A stretch of DNA of 64,000 bases, from the NCBI GenBank assembly GCA_028583605.1, contig CM053334.1, forward strand, positions 18,648,523 through 18,712,522, in the 5' to 3' direction. Under the pieces are notes generated by a model. The model worked only from the letters and a program-made list of their open reading frames with translations. It was not told the DNA's origin and ran no database searches. Positions 1-13,200 of this stretch are shown here, piece by piece. The stretch's first letter is position 1; each line of letters opens with the position of its first letter. The translations under genes and the position numbers were made by a program. This stretch comes from Dastarcus helophoroides (lineage: Eukaryota > Arthropoda > Insecta > Coleoptera > Bothrideridae).

Positions 1-970
1 GTTTCAAAAATTCGAATTTTTAATCTTCAAATTTCGACTATTTTTTTATAAATTCAAAATTTTTACCCAAAATTGCTTTTTTTTTTTAAATTTCCACTTT
101 CCCTAGAATAGACTTTTTTTTCTCATTTTTAAACGTTCCTAAATTTCAACTTTTCTACAAATTTTAAGGACGTTTCGACTGTTTTGTTAAATGTTTGCTT
201 TTTAATTGATTTTTTTAAAAGAATTTTCCACAATTGCAATTGCCATTCCTTTTTAAAATTGAACGTTTTCGATATAACAGGTTCATACCTCCGAATTTCA
301 ATTTCTTTCTGAATTTAAAAAAAAAACCAAATTCGCCCAAAATTTCGACTCTTCCTTTAAAAATGTCCACTTTTTCTCACAATTTCATTTTTTTTATTGA
401 AATGTCGACTTTTTTCTTAAAATTTCGACTCTTGCTTCAGAAATGTCCACTTTTTCTCACAATTTTAATTTTTTTTATCGAAATGTCGACTTTTTTTCTC
501 AAAATGTCGACTTTTTTTCCTCAAAATTTCGTTTTAATAAACCTAAATTTACAAAAAAATTCTAAATTTTGGGAAGGAATCGAAATGTTGACAGAAATAG
601 GATTTCGAAATAAAGTGGAAATTCTCTGAAATGTCGATTCCTTTTTTAAACTAAAATCTACAATTCGAGAAACGCAATTTTGGAAACGGAACTTTAAAAA
701 TAATCCGTCGCAATTTCGATTAAAATTGAAAAAAGTTTCAATTTCGAAATATACAAAACATGTCAAAATATCGAAAAAAGATCGACATTTGAAGTCGAAA
801 TTTTTACAAACAAGCAAAATTTGAAAATAGTGGGAATTTCGAAAGATCGACATTTTTAAAAATGGAAATGGTACCAAATTGGATGAAAGTTTCTGAAAAA
901 TATCAAACTTTCGAGTCGACCAATGACAAAATGTAACCAAAAATGCAGACTTTTTTTGATGACACGATCC
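1..970. repeat. AT-rich TTTCGA simple-sequence tract, probably BICRA intron
   Basis: Degenerate, short-period AT-rich sequence with repeated words such as AAAATTTCGACT and AAATGTCGACTTTTT. Apparent open frames here have only Phe/Lys/Ile/Ser composition and are artefacts of the repeat. It lies directly downstream of the last visible BICRA donor and so should be intronic. Confidence 0.7.
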
Positions 971-978
971 TAACTCAC

Positions 979-1222
979 CATGCTCTCCTTCATCAACAAA
1001 TATTTGTACTTGTCCATCATTTTCGCGTACTTGGTAATAAAATGGCGCGCATTCAACTCGAAAATCTCATCCGCCTTACTGAGATCCTTCTCCGAGAGCA
1101 ACGGCTGATCCATCACATGATACCTAATCAGTCTAATGCACGCATCCTTCTTGTCCCTGAAAGGTGTATGAATGTCCGGCTTGATGGCCCCATTCTGATC
1201 GAGATTTAGCTGCGCCTCGATG
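979..1222 (-). CDS. BICRA: BICRA homologue exon 6: GLTSCR1 domain core
   Basis: The acceptor TTTTCAG lies just before 1222 and the GTGAGT donor follows 979. The exon encodes IEAQLNLDQNGAIKPD, then the HTPFRDKKDA and RLIRYHVMDQPLLSE segments, and ends KYKYLLMKESM. This matches the conserved GLTSCR1 region of BICRA and BICRAL (known family signature). The phase-2 junction with the exon ending at 1275 gives a clean Leu codon, which supports the model. This is the most diagnostic stretch of the gene and it contains no frame break. Confidence 0.88.
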
Positions 1223-4200
1223 CTGAAAACATAATCGTTAAACGCGCATCTCGAGAGATAACTCGACGACTTACAGGTGTGACTTTTTGGCCAAAGAATT
1301 GAATTGCTGTTGAGGCGTTGGTTGTTGAGGACGTGGCGCCACCTGCTGGGGTATTGTGTAACGAGGCGGTAGAGTGGGGGCGTTCGGCAAGGTGTGCGGA
1401 TGAGGCGCAACGGCTGGGGGCTCGGTAGCTGGTACTGATACCGATATCCTGGGTACCGGCATCGATTGCGTGGTGGCCACCTGTGGGGAGATTCGTTTTA
1501 TTAGGTCGTTCGATTGAAAGTTCATCTCGGTTGCGATTTCGGGTAAACATAGCAACTGCCGTCGGTTGATAAGAACGAAATTAACGAATTTTATCACTAA
1601 CAAATTAAGTATTATGTAAATAAACACTGAATTGTCTGATAACGACGTCTTTCTAACAAGTGTTAATGATTCAACTTGAAAAATAATTATATTGGGACCC
1701 CGATAATCCATTAAAATGTTGACAGAGTTTGAAATTTTACTGAAAAAGTTGAAGGTTCGATATTTTATTGAAATTCTGAATTTAAACAAATCGCTAAAAC
1801 TCAAGAACTAGATTTTCAAAACCAAGCTTTTATCAAAATCTTAACTTTTTTCTCTGCATTTTGTATTAAAACTCGAACAAAAATATGCTACGTTTAAAAA
1901 AAAGACGAAATTTTAATAAAACATCGAATTTATGAAGTTACAAAAGTCAGAATTTCGAGAAAAATTTGAAATTTTGAAATAAAAAAACTCGAACTATTTC
2001 ACAAAAAAGTGATAAAAATTCGGACGTTGAAATTTTGAAAAAACTACGAAATTTGGAAAAAAAGTATGGAAATTTTCAAAATAAAACTCGATTTTTTACA
2101 AATTTCGTAATTTTATAGTTGGGATTTTAAAAAAAGTCGAAATTTTGAAATAAATACTCGAATTTTTACAAAAAAGTGAAGAAAATTTGGGAACAGAAGA
2201 CGATATTTTAAAAAAGGCGAACATTTTTAAAATAACACTATATTTCGAGTAAAAGACGAAATTTTGAAAAAAGCGTAGAAGTTTTCAAAATAGAAAAGTC
2301 TACTTTTTAAAAAAATTCCAAAACTTAGAAAAATATCGAAATTTTGATGATAAAATCTCGAAATTTTCAAAAAAATTCGAAATAATGTCGAAATTTTGAA
2401 ATAAAAACTCGAATTTTTACAAAAAAGTGAAGAAAATTTGGGAATAGAAGACGGTATTTTAAAAAATGTGAAAATTTTTAAAATAACGTTATATTTTGAG
2501 GAAAAGACGAAATTTTGAAAAAAGCGTAGAAATTTTCAAAATGGAAAAGTTTACTTTTTTAGAAAATTCCAAAACTTAGAAAAATATCGAAATTTTGATG
2601 ATAAAATCTCGAAATTTTCAAAAAAATTCGAAATAATGTCGAAATTTTGAAATAAAAACTCGAATTTTTACAGAAAAGTGAAGAAAATTCGGGAATAGAA
2701 GTCGATATTGTAAAAAAGGCGAAAATTTTAAAAATAACGTTATATTTCGAGTAAAAGACGAAATTTTGAAAAAAGCGTGGAAATTTTCAAAATGGAAAAG
2801 TCTACTTTTTTTAAAAATTCCAAAACTTAGAAAATCGAAATTTTGATGATAAAATCTCGAAATTTTCGAAAGTCGCAACAGTCACCCACCTGATGGTTGG
2901 AGCTGATGGTGTCTGGCCTTCCGCCGGCGTTATTGCTTTGCACCGCGGGCGACGCCTCCATCTTGTGCGGCGTCCCGCCGCCCGACGGCGTCAAACTGGA
3001 CGGATTGACAATCGTCAGCTGGTTGTTGTGGTAGTAGACCTTATCAGGCGGTAACAGCTTCCCGGTGGCCAAAATCTTCTGTTGCTCGGCGAAGAGTATC
3101 TTCAAGGTGTTTTGGAGCTCGGTATCGCCTGGCGTCAACCTCGCCGACAGCGTCTGTATCTGCAACTGTATATTCTTCAAGTGCTGTTGTTTCTGAGGCG
3201 TCAGCTGTATCGTGTGGATCCGTTGCTGTGGATGGACGTTGGGCGGCGGCACTGGCGACGTGGTGGACGAGGTGATGATATTGATGTTGTTGCTCTCTTC
3301 GAGCAATTGACCCAAGAGCTTGTCCACGTCCTGGTTGGTGCCGTTGGAGTCCGCGTTTTGATGAGGTACGATGGGTTGGACTATTTTATGTTGGTTCACC
3401 TTCGGCGGGGGCGATTTGTTCAAATTTAAATCGCTCGACGGCTTCTGTTGCGGCGAATGCTGTTGGATCGACGGCTGCACCATCGCAGACGGTTGAGTCG
3501 GTTTGAGCTGTTGCGGTTGAGGCGACATCACGTGGTTCGGGGCGAAATTCTTCGGAGGAGACTGCAACGCGTTCACCAGGCTGCTATTCGTATTGGTTTC
3601 CTTAATTTGATTGTTTACGTGAAGTTTTTCGTTTTCTTGTACTAAATTTTTCACTGGATGAGTATTTTGAATTTTGTTTATCTATAAAAAAAATATGATG
3701 TTTATAACAGTTAAATTACGATTGCAAACAACCAGTCAATCAGTCAGTCAGTCTTAGACAGTTTTAGTTAGACTTAGTCAGGCTTAGTCAGTCTTAGTCA
3801 GTTTCAGTCAGCCTTAGTCAGTTTAGTTTAGTCAGCTTTAGTCAGCTCATTAGTCAGTTTTAATCAGTCTTAGTCTGTTTTTATCAGTCTTAGTCAGTCT
3901 CAGTCAGTAGTTAGTTAGTGGTTTAGTCAGTTTAGTCAGTATTATGAGTTTTAGTCAGTTTAGTCATTGTCTTATCAGTGCTTAGTCATTTTAGTCGTCT
4001 TAGTCAGTTTTAGTCTTAGTTATTTTTAGTCAGTCTTAGTCAGTTTTAAACTCAGCTTCAGTTTAGTCAGTCTTTTAGTCAGTCATTTTGTCAGTCTTAG
4101 TCAGTTTAGTCGTCTTAGTCAGTTTAGTCAGTCTTAGTCGTTTCAGTCAGTCTTAGTCAGTTTAGTCAGTTTCACTCAGTCTTGTCAGTTTAGTCAGTCT

Positions 4201-7200
4201 TGAGTCAGTTTAGTCAGAGTCTTGTCAGTTTTATCATGTTTTGGTCAGTTTTACAGTTATTGTTAGTCAGTTTAAGTCAGTCTTAGTCAGTTTTAATCAG
4301 TCTTAGTCAGTTTTAGTCAGTTCTTAGTCAGTCTTAGTCAGTTTTAGTCAGTCTTAGTCAGTTTTAGTCAGTCTTAGTCAGTTTTAGTCAGTCTTAGTCA
4401 GTTTTAGTCAGTCTTAGTCAGTCTTAGTCAGTTTTAGTCAGTCTTAGTCAGTTTAGTCAGTTTAATCAGTCTTGGTCAGTTTTAGTCAGTCTTAGTCAGT
4501 TTTAGTCAGTCTTAGTCAGTTTCAGTTGCAGTTTAGTCAGTCTTAGTCAGTTTAGTCAGTCCTTAGTCAGTCTTAGTCAGTTTTAGTTAGTCTTAGTCAG
4601 TTTTAGTCAGCCTTAGTCATTTTATAGTCAGTTTTAGTCAGTTTTAGTCAGTTTATAGTCAGTCAGTCTTAGTCAGTTTAGTCAGTTTAGTCAGTCTTGT
4701 CAGTTTAGCAGTCTAGTCAGTTTTAGTCAGTTTAGTCAGTTTTGTCAGTCTTAGTCAGTTTTCAGTCAGTTTTAGTCAGTCTTAAGATCAGTTTTAGTCA
4801 GTCTTAGTCAGCTTTTAGTCAGTTTAGTCAGTTTTAGTCAGTCTTAGTCAGTTTTATCAGTCTTAGTCAGTTTTAGTCAGATCTTAGTCAGTTTAGTCAG
4901 CCTTGTCACCTGCATTATCAGTCTTAGTCAGTCTTAGTCAGTTAGTCTAGTCAGCTGTTTTATCAGTCTTAGTCAGTTTTAGTCAGTTGTAGTCGTCAGT
5001 CTTTAGTCAGTTTAGTCAGTCTTAGCATTTAGTCAAGTTTTAGTCAGTCTTTTGTATGTCTTAGTCAGTTTTAGTCAGTCTTAGTCAGTTTTTACTTGTC
5101 TTAGTCAGTTTTTCATAGTCAGCTTTCAGTTTTAGCCAGTCTTAGTCAGTTTAGTCAGATAGTCTAGTTTGCGTTTTAGTCAGCTAGTCACTTTGTCAGT
5201 GGCTTTAAGTCAGTTACACCTTAGTCAGTTTTAGTCAGTTAGTCTTTTATCAGTTTAGTAGTCTTACAGTTTAGTCAGCTTTAGTCATTTTTGTCAGTTT
5301 TAAATCTAGTTTTGTCATTTGTCATTATAACAGTTCAGTCAGTTTTATTAGTCAGTTTTAGTCAGTCTTAATCAGTTTTAGTCAGTGTTAGTCATTTTTA
5401 GTCAGTCTTAAGTCATTTTTAGTCAGTCTTAGTCAGTTTTACTCAGTCTTAGTTAGTTTTAGTCGGCCTTGGTCAGTTTTAACCAGTCTTAATCAGTTTT
5501 AGTCAGTTTTAGTCAGTCTTAGTCAGTTTTAGTCAGTCTTAGTCAGTTTTAATCAGTCTTAGTCAGTTTCAGTCAGTCTTAGTCAGTATTAGTCAGTTTC
5601 AGTCAGTCTTAGTCAGTTTTAGTCAGTCTTAGTCAGTTAGTCAGTCTTAGTCAGTTTTAGTCAGTCTTAGTCAGTTTTAGTCAGTCTTAGTCAGTTTTAG
5701 TCAGTCTTAGTCAGTTTAGTCAGTCTTAGTCAGTTTCAGTCAGTTTTAGTCAGTCTTAGTCAGTTTTAGTCAAGTCTTAGTCAGTCTTAGTCAGTTTTAC
5801 TCAGTCTTAGTCAGTTTTACTCAGTCTTAGTCAGTTTTGGTCAGTCTTAAGCAGTCTTATTCTGTTTAAGTCAGTCTTGGTCAGTTTTAGTCAGTCTTAG
5901 TCAGTTTTAATCAGTCTTAGTCAGTTTCAGTCAGTCTTAGTCAGTATTAGTCAGTTTCAGTCAGTCTTATTCAGCTTTAGTCAGTTTTAGTTAGTCTTAG
6001 CCAGTTTTAGTCAGCCTTAGTCATTTTTGGTCAGTTTTAGTCAGGCTTAGTCAGTTTTAATCAGTCTCAGTCAGTATTAGTGAGTTTCAGTCAGTTTTAA
6101 TCAGTCTCAGTCAGTATTAGTGAGTTTCAGTCAGTTTTAGTCAGTCTTAATCAGTTTTAGTCAGTATTAGTCAGTCTTAAGTCATTTTTAGTCAGTCTTA
6201 GTCAGTTTTACTCAGTATTAGTTAGTTTTAGTCGGCCTTAGTCAGTTTTAACCAGTCTTAGTCAGTTTTAGTCAGTCTTAGTCAGTTTTAGTCAGTTTTA
6301 ATCAGTCTTAGTCAGTTTCAGTCAGTCTTAGTCAGTTTTAGTCAGTTTTAGTCAGTCTTAGTCTGTTTTAGTCAGCCTTAGTCAATTTTAGTCAGTCTTG
6401 GTCAGTTTTAGTCAGTCTTAGTCAGTTTCAGTCAGTCTTAGTCAGTTTTAGTCATTTTTGGTCAATCTTAGTCAGTTTTAATCAACCTTAGTCAGTTTTA
6501 GTTAGCCTTAGTCATTTTTAGTCAGCCTTAGTCAGTTTTAGTTAGTCTTAGCCAGTTTTAGTCAGTCTTAGTCATTTTTGGTCAGTTTTAGTCAGTCTTA
6601 GTCATTTTTAGTCTGTCTTAGTGAGTCTTAGTCAGTTTTAATCATAGTCAGTCTTAGTCATCTTTAGCCAGTCTTAGTCAGTCGATCAGTCAGTCAGTCA
6701 GTCAACTCAACACCAAATTCTCGGAAAAAAAGAAACCAAACCTAAAACGACTTACCTTCTTAGAAGCGGGCTTAATCTTAGGCGACAACTTCTTATCACT
6801 ATTATCATTCTTCGTAGCGTTAGGCCGTTGCATAAAAATCGTCTGTCCATTGACGGTCAGCTGCCCGTTCCTCTTCAGCTGCTCCAACTGATCGGGCGTC
6901 AAATTCACCACAAACGAAGTGGGCTGGTTGCCCTGCGGTCCGCCATCCTGCCCGCTGCCGTGGATCGCCTGAATCGGTTGCTTGTTGCTGAACCGCCGGT
7001 TGCGGCTGTACGGCTTGTATCTGTTGCGGCTGCACCGCCTGTATCTGCGGTTGCTGCTGCACCGGATGTACCGTCTGTACCGGTAACTGGGATTTCTGGA
7101 ACGGTTGCACCTTGAGGATGGGTTGGGTGTGTTGTTGCGGTTGTTGGTGTTGAGGACTTTGCTGCGGCATGCTAGGCAAGCGTTTGTATCGGTTGGGGTT

Positions 7201-10200
7201 GTACCGCTTGGATAGTGGGCGCGTGGCTCTGCTGGTGGAGCAAGCTGTGGATTTGACCTTGGATTTGGGATTGGAGGCTGTGAACGTGGGATTGTAGGGA
7301 ATGTACGGATGGTTGGACTTGGGACTGCATGCTGTGGATGGGTTGGGGTTGGACTATTTGCATGGGTTGCTGGAGGGTGGCGGTTAGCGGTTGGCTTTGA
7401 ACGGTTTGATGCTGAATGGTCTGTTGGACCGTTTGCTGTTGAATCTGAGGCTGGAGCGCCTGAATGGACTGCTGTATGGTTTGAGGTTGGACGGTTTGTT
7501 GCTGCACCGTCTGTATCGTTTGCGACTGCACGGTTTGCTGTTGGATAGTTTGCACCGACTGCTGTTGTATCGTCTGAACTGTCTGTTGCACGGTTTGTTG
7601 ATCGAGCGAAGGTTGCAGCACCAGCCCGCTGTTGAGCCCAAATATGCTCTGCAGGATTAATTGAGATTGTAAATCTTGATTGAGCGTCGGATCGTGTTGA
7701 AGCACCAATCTGCCGTCTTCCCCGACCGTCAATTTGAATCCGCCACTCCGCTGCACCATCAACCCGTTGTTTATGGTAAAGTTTGGGGTTATGAACGGAT
7801 TGAATGGTATGCTGGCGCAAGCGGCTTGGGCCGCCGTCTGAGATGTGCTGTTCGATATCATTCCACTTTGAAAATTTTGGTTCAAAACCTAAAAAAAAAT
7901 TGACAAGTTTTTGACAATATCCAATGCTTAAAACATCTCTGTAAAGATCGTTAAGGAAATTTCGAACTTTTGAAGAATTTGTACAAACATTTTGAGTAAT
8001 TTGGAAAAATTTTGACTTTTAGCTTCAACCCACACAAATTTTTGGTACAATTCCCCTCCCCCAATTCATCAACAATCCTCGGCACTTTCATTATTTTACC
8101 TGGACAACAGGTGTGGCAGGCGGTTGCGTTGATGGTGGGCTGGGCGATCCCAGAGATCTGTATGTTCCCGATCTTCTTGTCGGCCACGGCGGCCGCCTGC
8201 ATCAGATTGGTCTGCGCGTGCATGGAATGCATCTGCTGCGGCTGGGGCGTCGTGGGCTCGCTTTCGCTTTGCGAGGCGTCGCTCTCGAACTGGATGTCGT
8301 CTTCGTCCCCGATGCCCGACAACTTCATTATATTCGCCAAATCCAGCTTCTTTTTCACCTTAGTTTTGGGCTTTTTCTTAACGTGCGTATTGTTGTGCTG
8401 ATGGGGCGAATGGAGGATCTCCTGCGCTGGTTGACTAGTGGGCGGTTGAGCGGTGACGTACGTGGTAGTCGATGGGGCCAGTTGGACGCTGTTGGTAAGT
8501 AACTCTCACCATCGGTTGGGATCGAGGGGTTTGGAGTTGGAGGAGCTGTTGGCCGCTGGGTTGAAGGATCAGTCCTTGCGGCGTGGCGGCGGCCGACATT
8601 TGCGTTGGAATTTTCGCCGCTTGGGGCCGCAGGATGAACTGAACGCCGGGCGTCGTGGCCAACATCGGCATCTGATTGAGAAGGAGCGGCTGAGCTGATT
8701 GCATGAGGGTTGCTTGCTGATGATGATTGGTCGGTATCACAATTTGGGGACTGCAACAAGGAATATGCGAGACTAATCTTCGGAAGTCAGTGACATAATA
8801 CCAAAATTCCAAAAGAGCAGCGTGAAGCTTTATCTTGGAATTTTGACTTAACCTATTTTAAGAAAAAAAAAACTAGATTTTCGTCAATCAAACTTTAAAT
8901 ATGGCAACCGATGACTTTTCGAATTCGAATCAAACTAAAAAGAATAATCGCTTTTCGACTAAATTAGAGTAAAATAGACCATCGAATTTCGGTTATCAAT
9001 CGAACGCGAGATGACACATCGATTTTCGAATCAAATGCAAAAAAATTGATTTTCGAACAAAACGAATAAAGAAAGATCGATTGTCGAATCGAACACAATA
9101 ATCAGTTTTCAACTTTCAACTAAATCCAGCAATCGGTTTTCGATTTGGAAACGAATGCAAAACATCGAATACTGATTAAATGAAGTTCTGAATCGATTTC
9201 GAATTAAATTAAAAGAAAAAAAAATCAATTTCGACTGAAATGAATACAGGGATTAATTTACGAATCGAACATAAAAAATTGATTTTCAACTAAATCAAGT
9301 AACAAAAACCAACATTAGATTTCGAATCAAAAGTAAAATAATCTTTTTTTTGACTAAAACGAGTAAAGAAAGATCGATTTTCGAATGGAATACAGAAAAT
9401 CGAATTAGGAAATCAGTTTTCGATTTTGAATCGAACACAAAAAATCAAATCTTGTCTAAATAAAGTTCTGAATCGATTTCGAATTAGATAACAAAAAATC
9501 GACTTTCGACTAAAACGAGTCAAGAGATTAATTTTTCAATCGAAACATACAAAATCGATTTTCAACTAAATCGAGTTTTGAATCGTTTTCGAATCAAATG
9601 CAAAAAAAAAACGATTTGCGATTTGAACGAGTAAAGAAAAATTGATTTTCAAATCGAACACAAAAAATTGATTTCAATTAATCGAATTGTGAAGATCAGT
9701 TTTCGATTTCAATCGAAAGCAAAAAATCAAATCCGGATTAAATCGAGTTCTGAATCGTTTTCGAATTAAAAAAATCGATTTTCGACCAAAGCGAGTCAGA
9801 AGGATGACTTTCGAATCGAACATACAAAATCGATTTTCAAGTAAATCGAGTTCTGAATCGATTGCGAATTAAACACAAAAAATACGATTTTTAAAACGAG
9901 TAAAAAATCGATTTTTAAAACGAGTAAAAAATCGATTTTTAAAACGAGTAAAAAATCGATTTTTGAATCGAACGCAAAAATCGATTTTAATATAATCGAC
10001 TTATGGAGCTCAATTTTCGATTTCGAATCGAAAGCAAAAAATCAAATCCTAACAAAATCGAGTTTTGAATCGATTTCGAATTAAACACAAAAAAACGATT
10101 TTCAACTAAAACGAAAAAAAAATCGATGTTCGAATCGAACACAAAAAAATCGATTTCCAGCTAAATCGAATTATGGAAATCGGTTTTCGATTTTGAATCG

Positions 10201-13200
10201 AAAGCAAACAATCAAATTCTCTTTAAATCAAGTTGAGAATCGATTTTGAATCGAACATATAAAATCAATTTTCAATTAAATCACGTTCTGAATCGATTTT
10301 AATATAATCGAATTATAGAAATCCTGTTTCGACTTCGAATCGAAAGCAAGAAATCAAATCCTAACTAAATCGAGTTTTGAATCGATTTCGAATAAAAAAA
10401 ACGATTTTCGACTAAAACGAGTAAAAAATCGATTTTCGAATCGAACAGAAAAAAACGATTTTCAACTAAATCGAATTATGGAGATCGGTTTTCGATTTTG
10501 AATGGAAAGCAAACAATCAAATTCTCACTAAATCGAGTTGAGAATCTATTTTTAATTGAATTAGAAAAATTGATTTTTGAATAGAACACAAAAAAATCGA
10601 TTTTCAAATCGAACACAAAAAAATCAATTTTCAGCTAAATCGAATTATGGAGATCGGTTTTCGATTTTGAATCGAAGGCAAACAATCAAATTCTCACTAA
10701 ATCAAATTGAGAATCGATTTCGAATCGAACATATAAAATCGATTTGCAATTAAATCGAGTTCTGAATCGATTTCGAATCAAACACAAAAAATTCGATTTT
10801 TGAATCGAACGCAAAAATCGATTTTAATATAATCGAATAATGGAGATCAGTTTTCCACTTCGAATCGAAAGCAAAAAATCAAATCCTAAATAAATCGAGT
10901 TTTGAATCGATTTCGAATCAAACACAAAAAAACGACTTTTGACTAAAACGAGTAAAAAATCGATTTTCGAATCGAACACAAAAAAATCGATTTTCAGCTA
11001 AATCGAATTATGGAGATCGGTTTTCGACTTTAAATCGAAAGCAAACAATCGAATTCTCACTAAATCGAGTTGAGAATCGACCTCGAATCAATTCTAATTC
11101 AAATTAGAAAAATCCATTTTCGAATCGAACACAAAAAAATCGATTTTCAAGTCGAACACAAAAAAATCGATTTTCAAATCGAACCTAAAAATATCGATTT
11201 TCAGCTAAATCGAATTATGGAGATCGGTTTTCGATTTTGAATCGAAGGCAAACAATCAAATTCTCACTAAATCAAGTTGAGAATCGATTTCGAATCGAAC
11301 ATAAAATCGATTTTCAATTAAATCAAGTTCTGAATCGATTTCGAATCAAACACAAAAAATACGATTTTCAAAACGAGTAAAAAATCGATTTTTGAATCGA
11401 ACGCAAAAATCGATTTTAATGTAATCAAATTATGGAGATCGACTTCGAATTGAAAGCAAAAATCAAATCCTAACTAAATCGAGTTTTGAATCGATTTCGA
11501 ATCAAACACAAAAAAACCATTTTCGACTAAAAAAAAAATCGATTTTCAGCTAAATCGAATTATGGAGATCGGTTTCGAATCGAATTTGAAAAATCGATTT
11601 TCGAATCGAACACAAAAAAATCAATTTTCTGATAAACAGAATTATGGAGATCGGTTTTCGATTTTAAAACGAAAGCAAACAATCGAATTCTCACTAAATC
11701 GAGTTGAGAATCGACTTCGAATCGAATTAGAAAAATCGGATTTTCGAATCGAACACAAAAAAATCGATTTCCAGCTAAAACGAATTATGGAGATCGGTTT
11801 TCGATTTTTAATGGAAAGCAACACAAAAAAATCGATTTTCAACTAAATCGTGTAATGAAAGATGCGTTTTAGCTTTCAAATCTAACGAAAAAAAATCGAT
11901 ATTCGACTAAATCGAGTAAGAAAAGATCGAATTTCGACTGTGAATTAAACTCAAAATAAGCGATTACGAATCGAATCGAGATAATCGATTTACGAATCGA
12001 ATCGAGATAATCGATTCCCAATTAAATCGAGTTCTGATGGTATTCAATTTCAAACGAAACGATAAAAAATCGATTTCCAACTAAAATGAATAAATATCGA
12101 TTTGAAATTGAACATAAAAAATCGATTTTTAACCTAATGCAATAAAATCGAAAAAAATGAACGTAAAAGAATCGATCGAAAAATAAAAAATCGAACCTCG
12201 ATTACGAATTTAACGATGAATTATTATAATCGATTCTCGAGTAATGAAAGATTGATTTTCGTATCGAACGGAAATAGTGGTATCCTAGCTAAATCGAATT
12301 CTGAATGATGATTTGGAATCAAAAAGAATCGATTTTTTGACTATATCGAGTAATCGATTTTTTATTGTGAATCGTACGTAAAATAATTGACTTTCAACTT
12401 TCTACTAAATCAGTTACCGAGAAGTCGATTTTTGATTCCGACTAAAACGCAAGAGAATCGATCTTCAATTACGATTACGATTACGGAGATATCGATTAAT
12501 ATCAATATATATTTTAAACGATTATAGCTGGTTAAAGCCACGATTGCTGGGATCGATTCAATGAATCGATCTGTCTGTTGATTCAATGAATCGATCTGAA
12601 AAATCGATGTCAAATCCACATCTTTATTCTATTGTGTGACGTGTGACAGTTCGTAGTAAATTCATTGATATACATTTGAATACAAAAAAAAACCTTAAAC
12701 ATAACCTAGAATTAAGAATCAATTAAAACAATCGACAAGCTATCGTTGCAATTCCTTTTTAAATTTACTCACCTAACGCTTGGTTTTGGAGAAGGCTGTG
12801 GGCTCGCCGAGGGCTTAGGCAAAATGTTCAGGTGCGGTTTCAGCTTAATTATGTTCTGTGGTTGGCTCTGTATGGGCCGAGCCAACAGCGGATGGCTGTT
12901 GTGAATGATCTGCATAACGGGGAACGCGGGCTGCGGCGTTGGAGGCTTCAAACTGGGAGACGGCGACTTCAGACTAGCAGGCGACGAATATGGCGATTGG
13001 GGATAACCAGGACTCGGATTAGAGTAGGCCGGCGACATGCTCGCCACAATTTGGGGCTTCTTCACTAAATTCAAATTATTGGAGCCCACCACCGTACAAT
13101 TAGTGCTTAAATTTTCATAATCGATTTTCTCCGGTTTTACGTTTTGATACGATTTCGGTGATTTGCACATTTTTTGAGTCGACTTGTGAGGAGTTTGAGA

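Noticed and set aside
234..940. Two Phe/Lys/Ser-rich open frames in opposite directions near the left edge
   Set aside because: Produced by the TTTCGA simple sequence, with no codon bias or domain.
1481..1804. Extension of BICRA exon 5 upstream to 1804
   Set aside because: The open frame beyond about 1560 has the Phe/Ile/Ser composition of intronic AT-rich repeat; only an extension to the acceptor near 1560 remains possible.
3725..6710. CRISPR-like or regulatory direct-repeat array
   Set aside because: The repeats are contiguous with no unique spacers and lie in an intron of a eukaryotic gene; this is a minisatellite.
6702..7820. A 372-codon Asn/Arg/Thr-rich frame across BICRA exon 3
   Set aside because: Except for its last third, it is an off-frame reading of the Gln-rich coding sequence; the conserved segments GEDGRLVLQ and TPDQLEQLK occur in the frames that I used.
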